Source of the DNA: an uncultured Clostridia bacterium
GTDB taxonomy: Bacteria > Bacillota > Clostridia > RUG12999
NCBI GenBank assembly: GCA_934792465.1
Contig: CAKVOK010000017.1
Span: 1-61,342, forward strand
DNA: 61,342 nt
Direction of reading: 5' to 3'
Shown here piece by piece: positions 8,983 to 16,775 of the stretch. The notes below the pieces were generated by a model. The model had not been told where the DNA came from. It ran no database searches and saw nothing but the letters and a program-made list of their open reading frames with translations. Each line of letters starts with the position of its first letter. Position 1 is the first letter of the stretch. The position numbers were made by a program, and so were the translations under genes.

Positions 8983-9636
8983 TCAGTACTTTGCGGTAAA
9001 GCTTGAAATTTCCTCCTCTAAGAGCTTAAAAACTTTCGCAACCAAATATCCGTCTGCTACGGCATGATTCAGTCTTACAGATACCGGCATTACAAATCGG
9101 TTGTTTTCTTCCCGGTATCTGCCCCAATTTATTATAGGCGCAAAATAAAGATAGCCGTCGGGAAGCTCAATATTCAGTGAATCGTAGCTTAGCCATGAAA
9201 TATATGATGCGTCGAACCAATTCGGATGGTTTTGCATATCAAGACCGTATTCTCTTGTCTTTTTCGCATTTTCAATGTCTTCGGCACAGTGCTTGTAAAA
9301 TTCCTCGTAATTCTCGAAATATTCCGTGTATACCGGTGTGCAGGTTTCCGTATCATCATGGAATATGTATTGTGTCGGATTGATTTTATCATAGCAAATC
9401 AGCGTATCTGTCTGCCACAAATACCCCATTTTATAGTCATCACGGGAGTTTAGCACCTTTGAGAGGATATATAAAAAGTTGATATAAAACTTCGTATCGG
9501 TACTTTTTGAATATTCTTTGAGTGCCGTTACGTCTATTCCTGACGTAACGGACGTTGAACACTTGCAATCCTCCGAAAAATGGCGGAATACACCTTTTCT
9601 GTAGTACTTTTCTTTATCTATTACTTTGTAATTCAT
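8983..9636 (-). CDS. Chloramphenicol acetyltransferase-like acyltransferase
   Basis: This 217-residue protein matches the trimeric CAT fold. The C-terminal motif reads NHAVADGYLV, retaining the catalytic His and structural Asp of the family H-H-A-V-x-D-G motif, with Asn replacing the first His. The mid-region SWLSYDSLNIEL corresponds to the CAT substrate-site segment. Known members transfer acetyl from acetyl-CoA to chloramphenicol, but many chromosomal homologues have other or unknown acceptors, so resistance is not claimed. The ATG follows the methyltransferase stop by three bases, with AGAGG upstream, placing it last in the TetR-led operon. Confidence 0.85.
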   Translation of the reverse strand: MNYKVIDKEKYYRKGVFRHFSEDCKCSTSVTSGIDVTALKEYSKSTDTKFYINFLYILSKVLNSRDDYKMGYLWQTDTLICYDKINPTQYIFHDDTETCTPVYTEYFENYEEFYKHCAEDIENAKKTREYGLDMQNHPNWFDASYISWLSYDSLNIELPDGYLYFAPIINWGRYREENNRFVMPVSVRLNHAVADGYLVAKVFKLLEEEISSFTAKY

Positions 9637-9639
9637 ACT

Positions 9640-10371
9640 TCATACCTCTTTCGTTATTTTTTTTCTCAACACAATCGAAATAAAATTAAGATATTTTCCT
9701 CCGCCGGCTTCCATGGATTTTCTGTCACCGACAGCGTATTCGTTATCCTGTTTGAGCCAATCCGCCCATACTTCTTCGTTGCTTTCCATTTCTTTAACGC
9801 TTATTATCTCCGCACCTTCGCATTTTTTCGTTATCCCTTCCCAGTAACTCACATCGTGCATATAATCGAGCTGTTCGGGAGTCCATGAAAGCAGAAGCTC
9901 CGGCGGCAGATTGTCATGGCAATCTTTCTTCATTCCGGGAATTGCAATGTATATATAACCGCCGCTTTTCACAAACGGCAGCAGCTTATCGTCGAGATAA
10001 TGTTCGTTGCGGCCGAAATAATTGTACGAATCCGTGCTTACAACAGCATCGAAAAATTCTTTCTCAAACGGCAGATTTTCTGCGTCCGCTTTCACGGGAA
10101 CAATCTGCTCGCCGTTAAGTCCCATTTGTTCAAAGAATTTCTGATTTTCTTTCGGGTCGCTCCACAAATCGGCAGCGTATACATTGAATCCGTATTCCTT
10201 TGCAAGAAACACGCTTGTAAGTCCCTGACCGCTTCCGAGGTCGCATACAACGGCTCCGGCGGGGATTTTGTTGTCCGCAAGCAGTTCTTCCTCCAGCTTT
10301 ATGGGATTCGGTCCCATTATTTTTGCCTGCAATTCGGGTGTATCGTATTTTTTGCTTTTTATATACTTCAT
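9640..10371 (-). CDS. SAM-dependent class I methyltransferase
   Basis: This 243-residue Rossmann-fold methyltransferase has motif I VVCDLGSGQG, followed by VYAADLW (acidic loop binding the SAM ribose), PVKADAENLPF and FDAVVSTDSYNYFG. The substrate is unknown; the closest recognisable group is the UbiE/cyclopropane-type small-molecule methyltransferases. The start at 10371 has GGAG eight bases upstream and lies one base past the rsgA stop, so the ribosome site is inside the end of rsgA. Upstream extension of the frame to 10464 overlaps rsgA and is rejected. Confidence 0.88.
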   Translation of the reverse strand: MKYIKSKKYDTPELQAKIMGPNPIKLEEELLADNKIPAGAVVCDLGSGQGLTSVFLAKEYGFNVYAADLWSDPKENQKFFEQMGLNGEQIVPVKADAENLPFEKEFFDAVVSTDSYNYFGRNEHYLDDKLLPFVKSGGYIYIAIPGMKKDCHDNLPPELLLSWTPEQLDYMHDVSYWEGITKKCEGAEIISVKEMESNEEVWADWLKQDNEYAVGDRKSMEAGGGKYLNFISIVLRKKITKEV

Positions 10372-10372
10372 T

Positions 10373-11413
10373 TTACTTTCTCCTGTTCTTATTGATTTTT
10401 GCAATCTTTTTAAATTTTCGTTTCTTTTCCGCCAAATATTCATCGGAATCTTCAAAGTATGCATTTTCGTTTTTCAGTTTTTGATATGACAAAAACCGCT
10501 CCTCGGAAAGCGTTCCGTTTTGTATCGCCTCACGCACCGCACAGTTTGGCTCGCTACCGTGTGTGCAATCCGAAAATCGGCATTTTGCCGCCAGTTTTTC
10601 TATATCCGCAAAAGATTTGTCCAGTCCGTCCTCCGCATTCCACAAACCCAGCTCTCTCATGCCCGGCGTATCTATAACCATGCCGCCGTTTTCCAGCAAA
10701 AACAGTTCTCGCCTTGTGGTTGTGTGCCTGCCTTTATCATCGTTACGAAGCCCGTTTGTTTCGAGTCTGTTCTCGCCGAGCAGCTTGTTTATAAGCGTTG
10801 ATTTTCCTACGCCGGACGAGCCTATGAGTGCAACGGTTTTTCCGAAACTTATATACGGCAGCAGCTGTTTGTAGCTTTCGCCGTCTTTCTCCGTTATGAT
10901 AATATCTGTGCCGAACGCAACTCCTTCGATTTGATTTTTCAGCTTTTCGGAATCCGCACATAAATCGGATTTTGTTAAAACAATCACGGGGACGGCTCCG
11001 CTGTCCCATGCGGCGGAAAGATAACGTTCCAAACGCCGTATATTAAAATCGTTGTTCAGTGACATACATATAAACACCGTATCTATATTTGCGGCGACAG
11101 GCTGACAAATATTTTCCGTGCCTGCGGCTTTGCGCACAAACAGGCTTTTTCTCGGTAAAATTTCGTGTATGACGGCATTGCTTTCGGCATTGCCGCAATC
11201 CGCCGCAACAAAGTCACCGACCGTCGGGAAATCGGCGGCGGCGGACGCATTGTAACGGAATTTCCCCGAAACCTCCGCAAGCTGTTCGCCGCATTCGCTT
11301 ATTATAAAATACATACCTTTTTCCTGTGATAATATTCGGCATATCTTGTGTTTATCCGTCCGCATTCCGTATTGCCCGTGCAACCCGTATGCAGACATAT
11401 CTGTTTTACTCAT
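10373..11413 (-). CDS. rsgA: Ribosome small-subunit GTPase RsgA
   Basis: This 346-residue circularly permuted GTPase shows the tell-tale motif order: G4 TKSD first, then G1 GSSGVGKSTLINKL, then G3 DTPGMRELGLW. A C-terminal zinc-binding segment with Cys-His-Cys spacing follows (CRFSDCTHGSEPNC). An OB fold occupies the first 110 or so residues. RsgA checks late 30S subunit maturation. The start at 11413 overlaps the flavodoxin stop as ATGA with GGAG upstream. Finding rsgA in a TetR-controlled operon with redox and acyltransferase genes rather than with prpC/prkC is unusual, so it may be a second copy. Confidence 0.93.
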   Translation of the reverse strand: MSKTDMSAYGLHGQYGMRTDKHKICRILSQEKGMYFIISECGEQLAEVSGKFRYNASAAADFPTVGDFVAADCGNAESNAVIHEILPRKSLFVRKAAGTENICQPVAANIDTVFICMSLNNDFNIRRLERYLSAAWDSGAVPVIVLTKSDLCADSEKLKNQIEGVAFGTDIIITEKDGESYKQLLPYISFGKTVALIGSSGVGKSTLINKLLGENRLETNGLRNDDKGRHTTTRRELFLLENGGMVIDTPGMRELGLWNAEDGLDKSFADIEKLAAKCRFSDCTHGSEPNCAVREAIQNGTLSEERFLSYQKLKNENAYFEDSDEYLAEKKRKFKKIAKINKNRRK

Positions 11414-12090
11414 TTTTTGATATTCTCCATCCAATATTCGTTGTCAATTTCCCACATTTTGCCGCTTAAGTGCAGACGCTCAAACATTTTATAAAGGGAG
11501 CGCACCTTTAATGTGGGTTTGAGGTTTTCAGCGCATTTTGAAATTTTGTCGGCTGCTTTATCGAGTTTCTTCAGAAATTGTTTTTTGAATTTTTTCGGCA
11601 TATCGTTCCAGAAATATTGCCAAACCGATTGCGTGATAATATGTGTTCTCGCAACACCCCAATAATCCATGCTGTCCTTTATGTCTTTTGCGGCAGATTT
11701 CAGCCCGCCGCCCCCGGCAGTTGCGATTATGAGTGCCTGTTTATTTTTCATGTCGAAATTCGGTCTGTGTACAAGCCAGCGAAATCCGTAATGATCCAGA
11801 AACGATTTTATCTGACCAGGCGCATGAAAGCACCAAACGGGACAGCAAAATATAATAAGCTGCGACTCGGCAATCGCTTCGTTTATCGGTTTCAGATATT
11901 CATAGCCGCCGCATTTTTCCTCTTTTCCGTGCAGACAGGCATAGCACCCTCGGCAGATATGCGGCATATCGTCCGGCAGGGTAAATTCAAAAAGCGTCCC
12001 GACATTGCCGAGTTTTGAAATTAAGTATTTTGCCGCATTGTATGTACTGCTGTTTTTGCTGTTTGTTGCACGTATTACAGTTATATTCAT
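11410..12090 (-). CDS. Flavodoxin-fold NAD(P)H-dependent oxidoreductase
   Basis: This 226-residue protein has the FMN-reductase/flavodoxin fold. It starts ITVIRATNSKNSSTYNAA (phosphate-binding loop), then CRGCYACLHGKEEKC (Cys-rich, as in iron-sulfur flavoproteins and multimeric flavodoxins), CCPVWCFHAPGQIKSFLDH and IIATAGGGG. It probably moves electrons between NAD(P)H, FMN and an unknown acceptor. The start at 12090 is two bases after the tetR stop; its ribosome region matches the GGAAAGGAATGGTCATAA module seen at three other genes here, and in this case that module lies inside the tetR coding end. Adjacency to a TetR repressor suggests induction by a small molecule. Confidence 0.88.
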   Translation of the reverse strand: MNITVIRATNSKNSSTYNAAKYLISKLGNVGTLFEFTLPDDMPHICRGCYACLHGKEEKCGGYEYLKPINEAIAESQLIIFCCPVWCFHAPGQIKSFLDHYGFRWLVHRPNFDMKNKQALIIATAGGGGLKSAAKDIKDSMDYWGVARTHIITQSVWQYFWNDMPKKFKKQFLKKLDKAADKISKCAENLKPTLKVRSLYKMFERLHLSGKMWEIDNEYWMENIKK

Positions 12091-12092
12091 AA

Positions 12093-12740
12093 TTATGACC
12101 ATTCCTTTCCGTGCCTTGCTGCATTGTTGAATGTGCGGTAAAAGAGTCTGACGTGTGCGTTAAGTTTTTCAAGGCATTCGGATTCTTTCGCCGGCTGACG
12201 GTCGCAGACGCCGAGCAAGGTGATAATAGGCGCAACATACATTACGGAGAGTGTGTTCGGATTCTCGTTTTTAAGTTCTCCGGCAGAAATAAGACTTTTG
12301 AAAATTCCTTCGTGATAAGCTATAACACGCTCCACATAACGCTCGGAATAGAGCGCAGAAAGCTCCGGTGAACGAAACTGCTCAATAGTCATCATTTTCC
12401 GAAAACGGCTTATTGTTTCGTCATGCAAAGAATATGTAAAAATCTGCCGAACTTTTTCAATAAGCATTTCTTCCGCAATCTCGGAAAACACGCCTATGTC
12501 CCGGTTTGAATCCTGAACATGAATATCTATCTCGTCCGTATGTTTTTCATATTGTTTTGCCGTTTCCTCCACAATCGCCTCGAAAATAGCATTTTTGCTC
12601 GGATAATGGTTATACAAAGACGGAGCCTTAATGCCTACAGCCTTTGCGATTTCGCCGACGCTGACGGAATCGTATCCGTACATGGAAAACAGTTCCAGTG
12701 CCTTTTCAAGAATTTTCTTTTTTGTATCTTCCTGCTTCAT
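12093..12740 (-). CDS. TetR/AcrR family transcriptional regulator
   Basis: This 215-residue protein has a typical TetR N-terminal helix-turn-helix: KKKILEKALELFSMYGYDSV, then VGEIAKAVGIKAPSLYNHYPSK. The C-terminal ligand-binding half is variable. It is first in a five-gene operon and is probably a repressor of its own promoter: a consensus promoter (12783-12811) is followed at once by the palindrome at 12762-12781. The start MKQEDT at 12740 is preferred to an ATG nine bases upstream because it aligns with the family length. The inducer cannot be read from sequence; the flavodoxin and CAT-like genes hint at a xenobiotic or redox signal. Confidence 0.92.
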   Translation of the reverse strand: MKQEDTKKKILEKALELFSMYGYDSVSVGEIAKAVGIKAPSLYNHYPSKNAIFEAIVEETAKQYEKHTDEIDIHVQDSNRDIGVFSEIAEEMLIEKVRQIFTYSLHDETISRFRKMMTIEQFRSPELSALYSERYVERVIAYHEGIFKSLISAGELKNENPNTLSVMYVAPIITLLGVCDRQPAKESECLEKLNAHVRLFYRTFNNAARHGKEWS

Positions 12741-12761
12741 AAACCGCACAGCCTTTCTTAC

Positions 12762-12781
12762 TAACTAATGTTCGTTAGTTA
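12762..12781. promoter_or_regulatory. Candidate TetR operator palindrome
   Basis: TAACTAA at 12762-12768 and TTAGTTA at 12775-12781 form a 7-base inverted repeat with a six-base spacer. It lies directly downstream of the -10 box of the tetR promoter and upstream of the tetR ribosome site, as expected for autorepression. Confidence 0.65.
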
Positions 12782-12782
12782 T

Positions 12783-12811
12783 ATTATATCACTTTTATAT
12801 CAGAATGTCAA
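12783..12811 (-). promoter_or_regulatory. Consensus promoter of the tetR operon
   Basis: On the minus strand TTGACA (12806-12811) and TATAAT (12783-12788) are separated by exactly 17 bases. The operator palindrome overlaps the transcription start region. The rest of 12820-13010 shows no gene or clear element. Confidence 0.85.
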
Positions 12812-13013
12812 TATAAATTTTTTAAGATGGGAAAAGAAAAATAAAAAACATGAGTTTTTTAACAGCCTCTTTTATTTATCAGCATTCTTTGCACCGCCTG
12901 CTTTATGCGTGAGGGTTCAGACCCGATTTCGAAAATTATTTTGCCGCACCTCATGTACGTTGTTTAAGTATTGTAATTCCGCAGCATTTTTTTATGCGTT
13001 TGAATAAAACTAC

Positions 13014-13042
13014 TTGACAAAACCGAAACTCAATGATATACT
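13014..13042 (+). promoter_or_regulatory. Promoter of mltG-trmR-trhP
   Basis: TTGACA at 13014-13019 and TATACT at 13037-13042 are separated by 17 bases, about 75 bases before the mltG start. Confidence 0.8.
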
Positions 13043-13117
13043 ATTATAGTGAAAGAATATGTAATAAAATGCGTTATTCGGCCGAGCAAGATTATTGTTT
13101 GCGGACGAGGTGAGATA

Positions 13118-14089
13118 ATGAAAAAAATTATAGTTTTAATTGTGACGGTTTTGTGTTGCTTCGCACTGTTTTACTTTTGCAATAACGGAGCAATGCGTGC
13201 GAAAACGGAAAAATATATTACCGTTGAAAACGGTATGTCTGATGCCGCAATTACAAAGCTGCTGAAAGAAAAGGGCATAATCAAGAGCAAAGCAGTATTT
13301 AAAATAGTTAATAAACTATCGAAAAAAGGATATTTTAAAAGCGGTACGGGTAAATTTTCTTCCAAGATGAGCTACGGTGAGATAATAGATATTCTTGTGA
13401 ATAAAATGGACAGCACCGTAAAGGTTACAATACCCGAGGGATATGAGCTTTGCGATATTGTTAAGCTGTTGTCGGGCAAGCTCGGCACATCGGAAGATGA
13501 ATTTTATAACGAAATCGAAAACGGAAAGTTTGATTATGATTTTATAAGCGAACTTCCGCCGGGGAAAATGCGCCTTGAGGGATTTGTTTTTCCCGATACG
13601 TACTATTTTGAAAAAAATTCAAAACCGCATGATATTATAAATGCCTGCCTGAAACGTTTTTCGCAGGTTTATACCGACGATATGGAAAAACAGGCGGAGA
13701 AAATGGGATACAATACATTGCAGATAATCACGCTCGCTTCCATAATAGAAAAGGAAACAAGCTCGGATTATGAAATCGTATCGTCTGTTTTTCATAACAG
13801 ACTGAACAGCAGGGAATTTAAAAGGCTTCAGTCCTGCGCAACGGTTATATATGTAACAAAAAATCCGAAAAAACGGCTGACTGCCGAAGATATTAAGGTT
13901 GATTCGCCGTATAATACGTATCTTTGCGACGGACTGCCGCCGGGGCCGATAGCGTCACCTGGAGAAAAGGCGATATATGCGGCACTGAATCCCGCAAAAA
14001 CCGATTACTATTATTTTTCGGCGGACGGAAACGGCAAAAACAGCTTTTCCAAAACATATGAAGAACATCTGGCAAAAAACAGGGGGTAA
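13118..14089 (+). CDS. mltG: Endolytic peptidoglycan transglycosylase MltG (YceG/YrrL)
   Basis: This 323-residue single-pass membrane protein has a basic start, one spanning segment at about residues 3-20 and an extracellular YceG domain. Diagnostic motifs are LEGFVFPDTYYF, LASIIEKET (with the catalytic Glu) and the C-terminal DSPYNTYLCDGLPPGPI. MltG cleaves nascent glycan strands and sets their length. The start at 13118 is chosen for GAGGTGAG upstream; the frame extends to 13049 without support. It heads the operon mltG, trmR, trhP, the same order as yrrL, yrrM, yrrN/O in B. subtilis. Confidence 0.95.
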   Translation: MKKIIVLIVTVLCCFALFYFCNNGAMRAKTEKYITVENGMSDAAITKLLKEKGIIKSKAVFKIVNKLSKKGYFKSGTGKFSSKMSYGEIIDILVNKMDSTVKVTIPEGYELCDIVKLLSGKLGTSEDEFYNEIENGKFDYDFISELPPGKMRLEGFVFPDTYYFEKNSKPHDIINACLKRFSQVYTDDMEKQAEKMGYNTLQIITLASIIEKETSSDYEIVSSVFHNRLNSREFKRLQSCATVIYVTKNPKKRLTAEDIKVDSPYNTYLCDGLPPGPIASPGEKAIYAALNPAKTDYYYFSADGNGKNSFSKTYEEHLAKNRG

Positions 14090-14151
14090 TTATCATAGTT
14101 GACGACAGCGTAAGCACACCGGAGATAACAGAGTATCTCAGAAATCATATA

Positions 14152-14757
14152 GTGCAGAAAAACGAATTTTTGAAAGAACTTGAAGAACTGGCGCTCAAGG
14201 AGTATATTCCCATAATTCAGCCGGAGGTTGTTCAGCTTATTAAGGTGATATTCAAAACGGCAAAGGTTAAATCCGTACTGGAAATAGGCACGGCGATAGG
14301 ATATTCGGCGATTAATTTCGCATATTTTACGGAAGGCAGGATAACTACAATTGAGCGTTCCGCAGAAATGGCTGCCGCAGCACGAAAAAACATTGAAAAA
14401 TGCGGCATGGCAGAGCATATTGAAGTTGTGGAGGGCGAAGCGCTTGAAATACTTAAAAATATTGAACAGCCGTATGACTGCATATTTTTAGACGCTGCAA
14501 AAGGGCAGTATATTAATTTCCTGCCGGAATGTCTGCGTATCCTTAAGCCCGGAGGTCTGCTCATATCGGACAATGTGCTGTATAGGGGTAAGGTTGCGCT
14601 TGACGGATTTATTCCGAGAAAACATCGGACAATCATAAGAAATTTAAAAGAATATATAGACGAAATAACAGAAAAACTCGAAACAACCGTACTCCCGATA
14701 GGTGACGGGGTGGCGGTCAGTATAGTAAAGCAAGAAAGGCTTGATTTGTTTGAATAA
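14152..14757 (+). CDS. trmR: tRNA 5-hydroxyuridine methyltransferase TrmR (YrrM)
   Basis: This class I O-methyltransferase has motif I VLEIGTAIGYSAI, IERSAEM, FLDAAKGQY and LLISDNVLYRGKV. In B. subtilis TrmR methylates 5-hydroxyuridine at tRNA position 34 to 5-methoxyuridine, with TrhP making the hydroxyl. The first conventional start in frame is GTG 14152, which lacks a ribosome site. Family members begin about 20 residues earlier, and here the frame upstream encodes TPEITEYLRNHI, which fits that conserved segment. That extension would start at ATA 14095 (or ATT 14089), just after the strong GGGGG at 14082-14086, so a non-canonical start is likely. The gene overlaps trhP. Confidence 0.9.
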   Translation: MQKNEFLKELEELALKEYIPIIQPEVVQLIKVIFKTAKVKSVLEIGTAIGYSAINFAYFTEGRITTIERSAEMAAAARKNIEKCGMAEHIEVVEGEALEILKNIEQPYDCIFLDAAKGQYINFLPECLRILKPGGLLISDNVLYRGKVALDGFIPRKHRTIIRNLKEYIDEITEKLETTVLPIGDGVAVSIVKQERLDLFE

Positions 14758-15970
14758 AATAGAATTACTTGCGCCGGCAGGTAATCTTGAAAAGTTAAAA
14801 ACAGCCGTTTTATACGGTGCGGATGCCGTGTATCTCGGCGGCGAATGTTTTTCGCTCCGCACGGCGGCAGACAATTTCAATGATGAACAGCTGAATGAGG
14901 GCATTGAGTTTGCTCATGCGGCAGGTGTTAAAGTTCATGTGGCAATGAATATTATTCCGCACAACCGTGATTTGGAAAAAATGAAAGAGTTTATATCAAA
15001 GCTGAAAAGCTTCGGTATTGATGCGGTGATTGTTGCGGATATAGGGGCGTTTTCGCTTATAAAAAGCATTGCACCGGAATTAGAGGTGCATATCAGCACA
15101 CAGGCGAACACCGTGAATTATGCGTCTGCGGAAGCGTGGTACAAGATGGGTGCTTCGAGAGTTGTACTGGCAAGAGAATTGTCCATGGAAGAAATCAGGG
15201 AAATAAGAGCGAAAACGGATAAAAATCTCGAACTTGAAATGTTTGTGCACGGTGCAATGTGTATGTCATATTCGGGCAGATGCCTTTTAAGCAACTACAT
15301 GATAGACCGTGACAGCAACTACGGCGATTGCGCACAGCCGTGCCGCTGGAAATACAGTCTTGTAGAGGAAAAACGTCCCGGCGAATATATGCCCGTCGAG
15401 GAAACAGAGCAGGGAACGTTTATATTCAATTCCAAGGATTTGTGCCTTATAGAGCATATACCGGAGATTATAGAAGCCGGAGTTTCGAGCATAAAAATCG
15501 AGGGCAGAGTGAAAAGCGAATATTACGTCGCAACAGTCGTAAAAGCATACAGAGAAGCGATTGACGAATATTATAAAGACCCGGGAAATTATAAATTTGA
15601 CGAAGAATATAAAAAAGAGTTGTGCAAAGTAAGTCACCGTGATTATTGGGAGGGCTTTTATTTCGGAAGAAATATGCACGACGGGCAGGTGTACGGCACA
15701 TCATCTTATATAAGAGATTATGACATTGTGGGATTCGTAACGGGAAGCGACGGAGATATAACGGAAGTCGAACAAAGAAATAAATTCGGGATAGGAGATA
15801 CCGTGGAAATAATTCAGCCGGGAGTAAAAGGCTGCAAGACCTGCAAGGTTGAATTTTTGCAGGACGAAAACGGCAATGATATTTTAACAGCGCCTCATGC
15901 GGCAATGAAATTGAAAATGAAACTCGGAGAAAATATTTTGCCGTGGTCAATGATTAGAAAAGAGAGATAA
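14750..15970 (+). CDS. trhP: Peptidase U32-family tRNA hydroxylation protein TrhP (YrrO/YegQ)
   Basis: This 406-residue protein is a TIM-barrel-like U32 family member. It starts KIELLAPAGNLEKLKTAV, with the signature MFVHGAMCMSYSGRC, then DCAQPCRW and IKIEGRVKSEYYVA. Conserved cysteines in the CMSYSGRC and CAQPC region fit the iron-sulfur binding proposed for the family. TrhP uses prephenate-dependent chemistry to hydroxylate tRNA uridine 34, and the next-door trmR methylates the product. B. subtilis has two such genes (yrrN, yrrO); only one is here. The TTG at 14750 is preferred to TTG 14741 because AAGG lies at proper spacing. It overlaps the trmR end. Confidence 0.92.
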   Translation: MNKIELLAPAGNLEKLKTAVLYGADAVYLGGECFSLRTAADNFNDEQLNEGIEFAHAAGVKVHVAMNIIPHNRDLEKMKEFISKLKSFGIDAVIVADIGAFSLIKSIAPELEVHISTQANTVNYASAEAWYKMGASRVVLARELSMEEIREIRAKTDKNLELEMFVHGAMCMSYSGRCLLSNYMIDRDSNYGDCAQPCRWKYSLVEEKRPGEYMPVEETEQGTFIFNSKDLCLIEHIPEIIEAGVSSIKIEGRVKSEYYVATVVKAYREAIDEYYKDPGNYKFDEEYKKELCKVSHRDYWEGFYFGRNMHDGQVYGTSSYIRDYDIVGFVTGSDGDITEVEQRNKFGIGDTVEIIQPGVKGCKTCKVEFLQDENGNDILTAPHAAMKLKMKLGENILPWSMIRKER

Positions 15971-16075
15971 GTTTGAATAAGATTGCCGCACCGCTCACTG
16001 CAAAGCGGCACTCCGAACAATTTTCTTTCAAACTTGGTTTTGTGCCTTGAACCACGGAAAGGAATGGTTATAAAT
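15971..16075 (+). promoter_or_regulatory. Conserved 5' leader, class 1, copy 1
   Basis: The segment holds a hairpin at 15985-16009 (CCGCT pairs with AGCGG), a highly conserved core ACAATTTTCTTTCAAACTTG plus GTTTTGTG, and a ribosome module GGAAAGGAATGG ending just before the start codon. The core CTTTC can pair with GAAAG of the ribosome site. The same arrangement occurs at 27925-28026 and 40366-40446. No terminator separates it from trhP. Confidence 0.75.
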
Positions 16076-16702
16076 ATGAAGAAAATCTTGTGTGTATTTA
16101 TTTTGATTGTTTCGGCATTCGGTGTGTATGCTGCGGAAAATCTTGTGAAAGACGAAAGCTTTGGCGAGGATTTCGAATACTGGACGCCGTATTCGTATAC
16201 GGACGGGGCGGAAATTTATGCGGAAAACGGCAGAATGGTATTCGATGCTCCGCAGGACAATCATTTGAATGTAACTCAAAAAATAAAGGTAGAGCCGAAT
16301 ACGAACTACCGTTTTTCGGCACACGTAAAAACGGAGAACGTGGAGGAAACGGGCAGCGGAGCAGTTCTCGGGTTTGATTATAAAACAAGCTACAGCGAGA
16401 GCGTGTTCGGAAATGACGAAAAGGATATAGAGCTTTATTTTACAACGAAAGCGAACGAAGTGCCTATAATGCTGTCACTCGGCGGCTACAGCAGCTTGAG
16501 CCGAGGAAAAGCGATATTCAGCGATATAGTTGTGGAAAAAGCGGACAGCGTTCCCGAAAACGCAAAGTATTATGAATATATAAACGATAAAAAGGAAACA
16601 AAAACTTCAGCGGGAAGCTTTGATTTCCGCTGGTTTGTGCTGGCAGGCTTGCTCGCAGCTGCGGCAGCTGCCGGAATATATACCGTGTATTCGGAAAAAT
16701 AA
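16076..16702 (+). CDS. Secreted, membrane-anchored carbohydrate-binding-like protein
   Basis: This 208-residue protein has a signal peptide (MKKILCVFILIVSAFGVYAA), then a beta-sandwich of the CBM4/9 type: it begins NLVKDESFGEDFEYWTPYSY, with the usual middle motif KVEPNTNYRFSAHVKTENVE, and ends with a DIVVEKA strand. After a short linker there is one C-terminal spanning segment (FVLAGLLAAAAAAGIYTVY) and a short basic tail. It is probably held on the outer face of the membrane and binds a glycan. It precedes galT and galK, which suggests a role in capturing galactose-containing material. No catalytic domain is seen. The start follows the class 1 leader. Confidence 0.75.
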   Translation: MKKILCVFILIVSAFGVYAAENLVKDESFGEDFEYWTPYSYTDGAEIYAENGRMVFDAPQDNHLNVTQKIKVEPNTNYRFSAHVKTENVEETGSGAVLGFDYKTSYSESVFGNDEKDIELYFTTKANEVPIMLSLGGYSSLSRGKAIFSDIVVEKADSVPENAKYYEYINDKKETKTSAGSFDFRWFVLAGLLAAAAAAGIYTVYSEK

Positions 16703-16725
16703 CGGGCAAGGTCCCTTATTAATAT

Positions 16726-16775
16726 CCCTGTAAAGATTATATGCCGAGGCAGGGCGGCGGAATGGAGATTTATAT
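16726..16775 (+). promoter_or_regulatory. 5' leader, class 2, upstream of galT
   Basis: GCCG at 16743-16746 pairs with CGGC at 16755-16758 directly before the ribosome site GGAATGGAG. The loop sequence CAGGG (16750-16754) is complementary to CCCTG at 16726-16730, allowing a pseudoknot. A close relative lies at 26807-26871. Confidence 0.55.

Noticed and set aside
8983..9636. Antibiotic resistance gene (chloramphenicol)
   Set aside because: Only the fold and the His-Asp motif are supported; the first His of the usual motif is Asn, and substrate cannot be read from sequence.
12812..13013. Hidden gene between the tetR and mltG promoters
   Set aside because: Frames there lack ribosome sites and coding character; nothing beyond A/T-rich spacer was seen.
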